Shown here: piece by piece, positions 11,948 through 18,863 of the stretch
How positions within the stretch are numbered: the first letter of the stretch is position 1
Layout of the letters: each line of letters begins with the position of its first letter
From: Bacillota bacterium
GTDB taxonomy: Bacteria; Eremiobacterota; SpSt-956; JAKJGF01
Assembly: GCA_029555925.1 (NCBI GenBank)
Contig: JAKPQU010000138.1
Span: 1 to 18,863, forward strand
DNA length: 18,863 nt
Reading direction: 5' to 3'
Made by a program: the position numbers and the translations under genes
Notes under the pieces: model-generated
Told to the model about the DNA's origin: nothing
Database searches by the model: none
The model's input: the letters and a program-made list of their open reading frames with translations, nothing else

Positions 11948-12850
11948 TTACAGATTTATATCCTTCAATTCAAGTACAAACTTCGCTTTTTTAACAATAT
12001 TTAAATTACCATCTATTTTCAGGTCAAGCTTTTTCGTACCGGTAGCAACTGCGCCGTTAAAGTTTATAAATCCCGGTACAATTTTTCCTTGCTCTATTGT
12101 TACACCTTTATAGAGATTGTTATCCAGGGCAAAAGGCAGATCCACCGTAGGAAGAACCTGTTTGCCGTCACACGTAATGGTTGTCAGTTTATTATAAGGT
12201 AATATAAATATATTCTCTTTCCCCGTATTTTTAAAAGATAAATTTACAGTAAGATAATCAGGATATAAATCTATGGCATGTACCTTTACCTGTAAATCAT
12301 ATTTCTCCACTTCTTTGTTGACGTCCACACATCTATAGGGGCCGAATTTTACATTGACCCTCCATTTACCTTTTTCCCTGGTAAATCCATCCCTTTTTGT
12401 CTCAGTATTTTCCACGGGAGTATCGGAAAATACACCTGTAACACTGTATGTTATAACACTTTCACCTATTGCCTTATCGGCATTTCCGTCTTCACTTCCA
12501 TATACCTTTAATAATTTATAATCTTTTATCACAAGTCCAGGAACTGTAAAAGTACTTTTAAAATTTTCAACAGTACCGTAGTATTTTTGCCCTGCTTCTG
12601 TCATAAGGCTTAAAGCTTGTTCATAATCTGCCGACTCTATGGCCCCGTAATAAGCTTCTATTAATGATGTTATTTCCTGTTTGTCTTCATCCTTTACAGG
12701 TTTATTTTTCTTAGTTGCTGTAGGAGTCACGGCACTGACTGTTTTTTCCGGAACAGGAGTAGCGGTTACACTGTCTCCCCCCTTCTTACATCCCGGAAAA
12801 ACTGTAATTAACATAAATATAATAATATAAAATAATAATTTTTTACTCAA
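11948..12850 (-). CDS. Lipoprotein with NTF2-like and DUF4352-like parts
   Basis: 300 residues from TTG 12850, chosen because GAGAGG lies about nine bases upstream. ATG 12859 is in frame but sits directly on that ribosome site, and a longer reading to 12919 would overlap parB. The signal MSKKLLFYIIIFMLITVFPG ends in lipobox FPGC (Cys21). Next come a Thr/Pro/Lys linker and an NTF2-like region (ITSLIEAYYGAIESADYEQA ... FTREKGKWRVN), as in many small lipoproteins with a helix followed by a curved sheet. Then an Ig-like beta domain (VKVHAIDLYPDYLTVNLSFK ... KKLDLKIDGNLNIV) resembles DUF4352-type domains. It starts 34 bases after parB, so it may share the transcript. Confidence 0.7.
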   Translation of the reverse strand: MSKKLLFYIIIFMLITVFPGCKKGGDSVTATPVPEKTVSAVTPTATKKNKPVKDEDKQEITSLIEAYYGAIESADYEQALSLMTEAGQKYYGTVENFKSTFTVPGLVIKDYKLLKVYGSEDGNADKAIGESVITYSVTGVFSDTPVENTETKRDGFTREKGKWRVNVKFGPYRCVDVNKEVEKYDLQVKVHAIDLYPDYLTVNLSFKNTGKENIFILPYNKLTTITCDGKQVLPTVDLPFALDNNLYKGVTIEQGKIVPGFINFNGAVATGTKKLDLKIDGNLNIVKKAKFVLELKDINL

Positions 12851-12884
12851 TATAATCATCCTCTCAATATATAGAACCGGCGTT

Positions 12885-13769
12885 TCAAAGCATATCCTCC
12901 ATCGTTGGCTCTGAAGCAAGTGTTGCCATCATATCCAGCAATCTATTCAGATCATCTAGAGAATAATAGGATATTTCTATTTTACCTTTATTTGCTTTTT
13001 CTCTGTGCTTTATTTCAACCCTGGTTCCGAACAATTTCTGCAGATTTTCCTGTATATCCATAACCTCTACAGTTTTATAAACCCTGGTTATTTTTTTCTT
13101 TTTCTCTTTATCTTTATTGCCTGCAAGTTCTTCAGCCTGTCTTACGGAAAGCCCTTCTCTTATAATCTTGTCACAGAACAGTATCTGCGCATCTTCTCTG
13201 TCAAGCATAAGAATAGCCCTTGCGTGTCCTGAAGATATAAGACCTTTTCTCAGATTTTCCTTCACCTCCTGAGGCAGATTCAGCAGCCTGAGTATATTTG
13301 CCACAGTAGAACGATTTTTCCCTACTTTTGCTGCAAGCTGTTCCTGCGTCAATCCGAATTCTTCAAGAAGCTGTCCGAAGGCCTCTGCTTCTTCCAGTGG
13401 GTTCAAATTTTCTCTCTGAATATTTTCTACAATAGCCATTTCCAGAAGGCGCACTTCTTCTTTTTTCTTTATTAAAGCAGGGATTTTAGATAAACCTGCC
13501 TTCTGTGCGGCTCTCCATCTTCTCTCTCCGACAACAAGGTTATAAATGTTCCCTTCTTTTACCACTACTACAGGCTGTATCAGGCCATGTTCTTTTATAG
13601 AATTTGCAAGGTTTTGCAGTTCTTCTTCATCAAAATCTTTTCTCGGCTGGTAGGGATTGGGGGTTATTTCATCAATGCCAATCAGGGCTATCCCTTCTTC
13701 TTCCGAAGATGTTATATCAACCTGTGAAAATATAGCTCCAAGCCCTTTACCAAGTCCTTTTTTACTCAA
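12885..13769 (-). CDS. parB: Chromosome partitioning protein ParB
   Basis: ParB is a CTP-dependent clamp that loads at parS and recruits SMC and ParA. 294 residues: a ParA-interacting N-terminus (KKGLGKGLGAIF, 3-14), box I NPYQPR (38-43), CTP-binding GERRWRAA (81-88), ENIQRENLNP (115-124), a helix-turn-helix (about 141-163, LTQEQLAAKVGKNRSTVANI), and a C-terminal dimer domain. The start is TTG 13769, with GGAGGTG eight bases upstream; it overlaps the end of parA by 8 bases, indicating coupled translation. No parS (TGTTTCACGTGAAACA) is recognisable in the window. Confidence 0.95.
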   Translation of the reverse strand: MSKKGLGKGLGAIFSQVDITSSEEEGIALIGIDEITPNPYQPRKDFDEEELQNLANSIKEHGLIQPVVVVKEGNIYNLVVGERRWRAAQKAGLSKIPALIKKKEEVRLLEMAIVENIQRENLNPLEEAEAFGQLLEEFGLTQEQLAAKVGKNRSTVANILRLLNLPQEVKENLRKGLISSGHARAILMLDREDAQILFCDKIIREGLSVRQAEELAGNKDKEKKKKITRVYKTVEVMDIQENLQKLFGTRVEIKHREKANKGKIEISYYSLDDLNRLLDMMATLASEPTMEDML

Positions 13770-14523
13770 TGTTGAGCACCTCCAGAGCCAGTTTCATATA
13801 TGCTTCAGCTCCTTTGGACGTGGGGGCATAAATACTTATTGGCTGACCATGGCTCGGAGCCTCGCTGAGACGGACATTTCTCGGTATAACACTTTCAAAT
13901 ACTTTTTTACCGAAATATTTCTTTACCTCTTCTGCCACCTGATGTGAGAGATTTGTCCTGGGATCAAACATGGTAAGAATTACTCCCCCTATTTCCAGGT
14001 TCTGGTTGACATGTCTTTTTACCATTTTAATAATATCTTCTAACTGTCTTACACCTTCAAGGGCATAAAATTCACACTGTATAGGTATGAGAACAAAATC
14101 GGAAGCAGTAAGGCTGTTCATTGTAAGTATCCCCAGAGAGGGAGGACAATCAAGAAGTATATAATCATAACCGTTGTTAAAACTCTTCAAACTCTTTAAG
14201 AGTATTGTTTCCCGGGCAAGTCTTGAAACGAGTTCTACCTCTGCTCCTGCAAGTCTTATTGTGGAAGGTACCATACAGAGGTTCTCCACTTCTGTCTTTT
14301 TTATGACATCTCCGACAGGCATTTGATTTACAAGTACATCATAAATGCAGTTTTTAATTTTATGTTTTTCAATACCAAGACCACTCGTAGCATTGCCCTG
14401 CGGATCAATATCAACCAGAAGAACCTTCTTCCCTTTCATGGCAAGACAGGCACTCAAATTAACGGCAGTAGTGCTTTTCCCGACTCCGCCTTTTTGATTT
14501 GCAATAGCTATAATTTTTCCCAT
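13762..14523 (-). CDS. parA: Chromosome partitioning ATPase ParA/Soj
   Basis: 253 residues. The deviant Walker A is KGGVGKST (11-18) with signature Lys11; the family's VDIDPQGNATSGLG, LLDCPPSLG (Walker B) and ECFYALEG-type stretch (QCEFYALEGVRQL) follow. There is no N-terminal helix-turn-helix, which marks the short chromosomal Soj type rather than plasmid P1-type ParA. Start: ATG 14523 has AGGGTG eight bases upstream; ATG 14529, two codons earlier, is too close to it. It drives segregation with ParB. The 14524-14623 gap upstream is AT-rich without a convincing promoter, apart from a weak TTGAAA on the minus strand. Confidence 0.95.
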   Translation of the reverse strand: MGKIIAIANQKGGVGKSTTAVNLSACLAMKGKKVLLVDIDPQGNATSGLGIEKHKIKNCIYDVLVNQMPVGDVIKKTEVENLCMVPSTIRLAGAEVELVSRLARETILLKSLKSFNNGYDYILLDCPPSLGILTMNSLTASDFVLIPIQCEFYALEGVRQLEDIIKMVKRHVNQNLEIGGVILTMFDPRTNLSHQVAEEVKKYFGKKVFESVIPRNVRLSEAPSHGQPISIYAPTSKGAEAYMKLALEVLNIE

Positions 14524-14623
14524 AAACATTTCACCCTGTTCTTTTAATTTTGACTCTTTATTTTTTTGGCTCTTTATTTCAAAGATTATTTACTGACCGG
14601 GACATAAGCATGTAATAAAAATT

Positions 14624-14693
14624 CTCCTCCCGTCACGCGTTACGCGTTACACGTCACGAGAGCATACATGTATTATTTATGCTCACCTCAGTA
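14624..14693. repeat. Left inverted arm flanking the GT39 gene
   Basis: Reverse complement of 16498-16560, with one additional heptamer here and four single-base differences over 63 aligned positions. Modules: CTCCTCC, heptamers CGTCACG-CGTTACG-CGTTACA-CGTCACG (14630-14657), then AGAGCATACATGTATT... with an AGCATA/TATGCT-type stem, ending CCTCAGTA. It lies between parA and the glycosyltransferase gene. The 110 bases between it and the gene's stop are AT-rich and empty. Confidence 0.85.
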
Positions 14694-14803
14694 AATATAT
14701 ATTATGAACTACAAAAATTTTTCTAAAAAATTCACCTTATTTATATGTTCAAAATAGTATATAGCATTTTATAATAGCAGTCAATGATGACATTCACAAA
14801 ATA

Positions 14804-16279
14804 TCATCTCTTCCTGTGCTCATAAAGTTCCACAGTAATAATACTTGCCCTGTCAATCCTGAAATAAACATACCTTTCCTTCAAAATACAGTTTTCCGAA
14901 AGCCATTTTCTCACAAGTGCCCCCGGGTCACTGAGCCAGTCCTGACATCTAAACAACCATATTCTATCATAATGCCCTGCCAGAGCTGCAATATCCTGAG
15001 GAACATTTTCCGGCCCTATAGTATAAGAAGGGAACTGTTTCTTATTATAATAATAAAAAGCGTTACACTGAAGAGGATCCTGAATAAGAATAACATCACC
15101 TTTTCTGGCGAGACTTTCCATCCGGGCTACAGATGTTCGCCAGTCTGCGTTCTGATGTTTTTCGAGAAAAAATCTGTTGTAAAGGGAGTATATATTTAAC
15201 GAGAGAAATAATAACATAAGAATCATGGCAATACGTTTATTAGTTTTATATCTTATATGTTCTATACCCCTGGCCAGAATAATATAAAGAAATGGTATAA
15301 CATAATAAAAATGTTTTTCCGAGAATATCTTCTTGGAAGTAAAGATAGATATTGAAAGAGTAATGATAAGAGGAATTACAAATAAACACACAGGCAGGTA
15401 GAAATCCCATTTATCCCGTTTTTTACAATCACAGATTCCTCCGAAATAGAAGATGATAAAAACCGGGATAAAGATAAATGGATAAAAAGATACAGGTATG
15501 GAAAACAGGCCTCCATAAATTAAATGAATAAAGACATCGGAGATTATTTTTATATCCGGTGAAGGCAGTAACTGACCTCCGCCGATGGACATATGTCCCA
15601 GAAACATCTTTAACCACGGAAGAAAAAACAGGCCTGTTAATATCTGGCATATAATCCATTTTATAATATATTTTCCTGTATGTTTCCAGAATAGAAAGAA
15701 ATATATATTTACAGAAAATAAAAATATAAAGGCACTGTAATGAGTATAAAGCATGGCGGCAGAGACTGTTACATAACCGACCCATGGCAAAATACCTTTT
15801 TCCTGAGTCAAACCTTTCTTTAAAAAAAAAGCAGCCAGGACACAGAGCATACAGAGAAGAGAGTACATTCTGGCCAGACGGTCAGTGAATATTACCATAG
15901 AAGATAAACCAAGTAATATTACCGTCAATAAAGCTTCAGAGGAATTTTTCTTTCCATTTGCAAGTTTAAAGGCAAATACAAGAGTGATTATACCACATAT
16001 AACAGAAGGAAGGCGGACAGTAAATTCATCATGTCCGAAGGCAAGGCAATAATGCATTAAAACATAATAAAGAGGAGGATGAACTTCCTCTTTTAACCAT
16101 AACCACTCGTTAAAAGGTCTGGCGGGAAAGAGTGCCGAAAAGGCTTCATCAGTCCAAAGACTCTCATGTCCCAGACTGTAGAGTCTTAAAAATACACAGA
16201 TAGAAAGGACAAATAGACTCGATAAAATAAATTTTACTGAATTATTTTTTAACATTATAATATTTACAGTTATGTCCAT
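14804..16279 (-). CDS. GT39/ArnT-like polyprenyl-phosphate-dependent glycosyltransferase
   Basis: 491 residues, polytopic (roughly eleven or more membrane segments). GT-C features: the first external loop starts after segment 1 with SLWTDEAFSA (D44-E45, the catalytic acid position of the family) and continues with KEEVHPPLYYVLMHY (63-77), the second conserved acid and the HPP motif. Such enzymes move a sugar from a lipid-phosphate carrier to lipids, glycans or proteins on the outer face of the membrane. A soluble C-terminal part follows (about 385-491: SLARKGDVILIQDPLQCNAF ... YDRIWLFRCQDW). ATG 16279 and ATG 16255 are both possible; neither has a ribosome site, and the latter (MLKNNSVKF) gives a more normal positive N-terminus. 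The gene is boxed by inverted heptamer arms. Confidence 0.85.
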   Translation of the reverse strand: MDITVNIIMLKNNSVKFILSSLFVLSICVFLRLYSLGHESLWTDEAFSALFPARPFNEWLWLKEEVHPPLYYVLMHYCLAFGHDEFTVRLPSVICGIITLVFAFKLANGKKNSSEALLTVILLGLSSMVIFTDRLARMYSLLCMLCVLAAFFLKKGLTQEKGILPWVGYVTVSAAMLYTHYSAFIFLFSVNIYFFLFWKHTGKYIIKWIICQILTGLFFLPWLKMFLGHMSIGGGQLLPSPDIKIISDVFIHLIYGGLFSIPVSFYPFIFIPVFIIFYFGGICDCKKRDKWDFYLPVCLFVIPLIITLSISIFTSKKIFSEKHFYYVIPFLYIILARGIEHIRYKTNKRIAMILMLLFLSLNIYSLYNRFFLEKHQNADWRTSVARMESLARKGDVILIQDPLQCNAFYYYNKKQFPSYTIGPENVPQDIAALAGHYDRIWLFRCQDWLSDPGALVRKWLSENCILKERYVYFRIDRASIITVELYEHRKR

Positions 16280-16292
16280 AACAATTTACTGA

Positions 16293-16500
16293 GTACCGCT
16301 ACAGGTAAATTAGTAACCATTTATCAGCTTCTGCCTGACAGGCTCTTACGAAGAAAAATAATTTGCCTTATTTAATTTGTTTTATAGACAATAAATTAGC
16401 CCTTATTTAATTTTTAATTCTATATAAAAAACTAATTTTTCTTCTCCAGAGCCTGCCAGTCAGAAGCTTTTTATGGATACCCTTTTACCTGTTACGGTAC
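16293..16500. repeat. 208-bp imperfect palindrome, MITE-like
   Basis: Outer arms 16293-16346 (GTACCGCTACAGGTAAA...) and 16448-16500 (…TTTACCTGTTACGGTAC) are inverted copies over about 53 bases with roughly ten differences. Further partial pairing runs inward (AAGAAAAATAATTT against AATTTTTCTTCT), around an AT-rich centre. It codes for nothing. It lies just upstream of the GT39 start codon, so it would separate that gene from its promoter or supply one. No target duplication is evident. Confidence 0.6.
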
Positions 16501-16560
16501 TGAGGTAAGCATAAATAATACATATATGCTCTCGTGACGCGTAACGCGTGACGGAAGGAG
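16498..16560. repeat. Right inverted arm flanking the GT39 gene
   Basis: TACTGAGGTAAGCATAAATA... to the heptamers CGTGACG-CGTAACG-CGTGACG (16533-16553) and GAAGGAG; inverted match of 14624-14693. It contains an AGCATA...TATGCT stem (16508-16532). It directly abuts the end of the 208-bp palindrome. Confidence 0.85.
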
Positions 16561-16655
16561 TGAAAAGTGAGTAGTGAAAAGTGCTCAGTGAGTAATGCCC
16601 TGTTTTTTTCATTTTTCACTCTAATTAAATTCTAATAAATTATGAAATATACTGT
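16533..16655. repeat. Solo copy of the dynamin-cassette outer module
   Basis: Heptamers (16533-16553) are followed by AGTGAAAAGTG-type units (about 16558-16590), a weak stem GAGTGAAAA/TTTTCACTC (16559-16567/16613-16621), and then 16625-16655. That last part matches the AT-rich outer end of the dynamin cassette's right arm (4960-4990) at 28 of 31 positions. The AGTGAAAAGTGA units also resemble those near 7717-7740. The rest of the gap to 16681 is T-rich and otherwise empty. Confidence 0.65.
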
Positions 16656-16681
16656 TATTTTTTCATTTTTTTGATTTTTCA

Positions 16682-18814
16682 TTACTGTTTTTTTGAAAAA
16701 TTTATTTGCCTGACTTTTAAAAATGCTTTTTCTTTTATAAAATCTTCCTGAATAAATTCGAATTTATTCAATCTATTAAACCTGTAGCCTGTCAGGTCAA
16801 TTTCGTACATCTGCATGTGTTCGGACACTTTTATTTCGGCAACCGGTTTCCCGTTCATTATGATAAGTACAGAAGTTTTTCTTGACGCTCCAAGCGTAAA
16901 AGACATCTTATAAGAAAAATCATTGCTCATAGGAACTATGGCTACGGTTTTTTTCAGATTACTTTTATAGTAAAATTCGCCTTTCTCCTCTGCCCATTCC
17001 CATCCTTCCAGCATATAAAGGAGAGAGCCCGGATCATGTATATCTATATTAACAGAAGACAGATCCGGCGTTTCTCTAAAGACTTCATACACTTCCAGCA
17101 TATCCCCGTTAAGTGGTTTTAACTTCATCATAGTCGTGATATACTCCTTAACGGCAGAATTACGATTAAATGGCGGCTGTAAAATAATATATTTTATATT
17201 AAAGAAATAAAGAACCCTCTGGAGCCATATTCTGTCGAGTTCCATACGATTTTTTTCTATTTTCATATTTTCTTCAAGAGCAATAATAGTTCCTATAACA
17301 GGAATGTTTGAATAGTAATAAAAAAAAGAATCTGGCAATCTTCCCAGATATGCATTCAATATTTTTTTATGATGAGCGGTTTGGTAATACATAGTCCTGT
17401 GATTATATACTCCTATATGATGCCATCCGTCAGCAATGAAAAGAGGTACGTCCAGAACGGTAAAATCCTCTTTCTCTTTTCCGATGGAATAATATATCTG
17501 AGGTATTTGAGAATCAATAAGAGGCATTCTTATAGAAAATTCCAGCAATATAAATACAGTTAATAAAACAGTTATAAGTATTTTACTGTAACCGGTTTTA
17601 CTGAAAAATTCCCTCAGAGAGCATGCGGCAAATATTGCCATTGATAAAGCGGTTAAGAGTGTAAATCTTCCCGGGTTTCTTATAACAGGGAAACAATAAT
17701 ATAAGATAATATAGGGTAAGGGCACTGTTACTTTTAAATCATCGACGGGGAAATAAAATATTGAGGATCCTGTTTTTCCCATAATCTTTAATGTAGGTCC
17801 CATAGATAGAAGCAGAAAAATCATGCCGGCAACAAGCCAGAATTTGTCTTTTTTTACTCTTATAAAACCATATATCAATATAATAATTACGGTATACCCC
17901 ATAAAATGTTCTGACCAGTTAAAATCAATATTTAAATTTTTTACTTTATCTCCCCAGAAAGGATTGAATGATGAAGGAGAGATAAATGAGATAAGATCTG
18001 CCGAATAGTCAGAAGAAAAACTCAGAGAATTGAAAGAAAAATATCTTTCTCCTTCACGGGAAAAAGCATAAATAAAAGGGAAACTCAGTACTACTGTAAG
18101 AAATAAAATAATAATAATATATTTCAAATTTTTTACTTTACATATGCTTCTTATGTGATACATAATTATCACAAGAGAAAAGAGTCCTGACATAATAGCT
18201 GTATAGATAGAATTATAGACATTAATAATAAAAAACACAGCAACCAGTAAAGAAGTTTTCAGGTTTACATCCTTTATAAATTTTAATAAAATAATTATAT
18301 AAATCGGCATAAATTCAGTTCTTAAAAGAACAGTATGGCCAAGGAGAATCCTGAACAACCTGAAAGGGCAGAATGCAAAAATCAAACCTGCAATAAAAGA
18401 AGAACAGGTATCTTCTGTCAGATATTTTGCAAGTAAAAAAGTTGTATAACCTGATAGAATACACGATAGAAAAATATTTAAATTGTAAGTAAAAGTAATT
18501 CCCATAACCCGTTCAACAGGAACAGATATAATTAAATTTAACAGAGGAATTCCGTTTATAAACAGGTTTTCCCGGTTAGGATAGGCCAGATAATCTATTT
18601 CAAAGAAATTCTGAAAGTCAGACATAAAAATGCGAGATAGCCAGAAGGACCAGGCATTTGGAAGAACATCCACACCGATACCTGCTATGGAAGAACAAAA
18701 ATTGACAGTAACAGGATAGAACATTACCATTGTAATAACAGTATATAGAAATAATATGATAATATGTTCTCCGACTTTTTCAAATTTTTTAAGAAAAGAA
18801 ATTATTTTATACAT
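16682..18814 (-). CDS. Large GT-C-like polytopic membrane protein
   Basis: 710 residues. At least ten membrane segments occupy about 15-440. The first external loop contains GIGVDVLPNAWSFWLSRI (45-62), followed by YLAYPNRENLFINGIPLLN and the family-typical AGLIFAFCPFRLFRILLGH. This matches a widespread, mostly unnamed family of GT-C-fold proteins with G-D-x-x-x-N-x-W in loop 1 (Asp49 as likely catalytic residue). The C-terminal third is extracytoplasmic: an ordered alpha/beta part (TVLDVPLFIADGWHHIGVYN) and a final beta-sandwich (about 620-705) that could bind sugar. ATG 18814 has no ribosome site. Same strand as the GT39 gene, with the repeat-filled gap between them. Substrate unknown. Bases 18815-18863 hold nothing recognisable. 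Confidence 0.7.
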   Translation of the reverse strand: MYKIISFLKKFEKVGEHIIILFLYTVITMVMFYPVTVNFCSSIAGIGVDVLPNAWSFWLSRIFMSDFQNFFEIDYLAYPNRENLFINGIPLLNLIISVPVERVMGITFTYNLNIFLSCILSGYTTFLLAKYLTEDTCSSFIAGLIFAFCPFRLFRILLGHTVLLRTEFMPIYIIILLKFIKDVNLKTSLLVAVFFIINVYNSIYTAIMSGLFSLVIIMYHIRSICKVKNLKYIIIILFLTVVLSFPFIYAFSREGERYFSFNSLSFSSDYSADLISFISPSSFNPFWGDKVKNLNIDFNWSEHFMGYTVIIILIYGFIRVKKDKFWLVAGMIFLLLSMGPTLKIMGKTGSSIFYFPVDDLKVTVPLPYIILYYCFPVIRNPGRFTLLTALSMAIFAACSLREFFSKTGYSKILITVLLTVFILLEFSIRMPLIDSQIPQIYYSIGKEKEDFTVLDVPLFIADGWHHIGVYNHRTMYYQTAHHKKILNAYLGRLPDSFFYYYSNIPVIGTIIALEENMKIEKNRMELDRIWLQRVLYFFNIKYIILQPPFNRNSAVKEYITTMMKLKPLNGDMLEVYEVFRETPDLSSVNIDIHDPGSLLYMLEGWEWAEEKGEFYYKSNLKKTVAIVPMSNDFSYKMSFTLGASRKTSVLIIMNGKPVAEIKVSEHMQMYEIDLTGYRFNRLNKFEFIQEDFIKEKAFLKVRQINFSKKQ

Positions 18815-18863
18815 TTAATAAATCAATATGTCTGTAACCATATAACTAAAATATGCACAGACG

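Noticed and set aside
12851..12919. Longer N-terminus of the 12850 lipoprotein overlapping parB
   Set aside because: The extension would bury the lipoprotein signal peptide internally, and its start has no ribosome site.
2450..16554. Heptamer tracts as CRISPR arrays
   Set aside because: Units are 7 bp with no unique spacers and lie singly between genes; no cas genes are present.

Overview
The window is AT-rich bacterial DNA read with the standard code: TGA, TAA and TAG all end intact genes here. Several genes start with TTG (5293 gene, pth, parB, the 12850 lipoprotein, probably the dynamin-like gene). Lipoprotein signals, chromosomal-type parAB, an L25/Ctc protein with a TL5-type C-terminal half, GT-C membrane glycosyltransferases and a GAF/GGDEF protein point to a free-living bacterium with a developed envelope. 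I cannot name its lineage; an uncultivated, repeat-rich phylum would fit.

Bases 1-2310 are a gene graveyard. They hold the last 38 codons of an IS5-type transposase, a hicB-hicA toxin-antitoxin pair with one in-frame stop in each gene, an intact Rpn/YhgA-like PD-(D/E)XK nuclease gene, a second and more decayed hicB, and a small membrane-protein gene split at a run of eight A.

Bases 2417-4991 form a striking unit. A dynamin-like GTPase with a PLD-like C-terminal domain sits between two almost identical inverted arms (124 and 138 bp) that differ only in their number of 7-bp repeats. A membrane sensor follows (six membrane segments, two GAF domains, a GGDEF domain with a lost active site but a kept RxxD I-site).

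On the minus strand, tRNA-Gln(UUG) has a consensus promoter and its own terminator. Downstream come a short GlmU-like uridylyltransferase without acetyltransferase domain, rplY and pth. Beyond the tRNA lie a secreted papain-like cysteine protease on the plus strand, behind a leader full of hairpins, and a minus-strand lipoprotein. Then come parA-parB with a second lipoprotein behind them, a GT39-type glycosyltransferase and a second large GT-C-like membrane protein.

The thread through the window is a modular repeat built from the heptamer CGTGACG/CGTAACG, present at eight intergenic places. It lies in inverted pairs around two genes (the dynamin-like gene and the GT39 gene), as hairpins between or in front of others, and in places supplies the final codons and stop of a gene. 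The repeat system, and the GTPase-PLD gene boxed by it, are the most unusual content.
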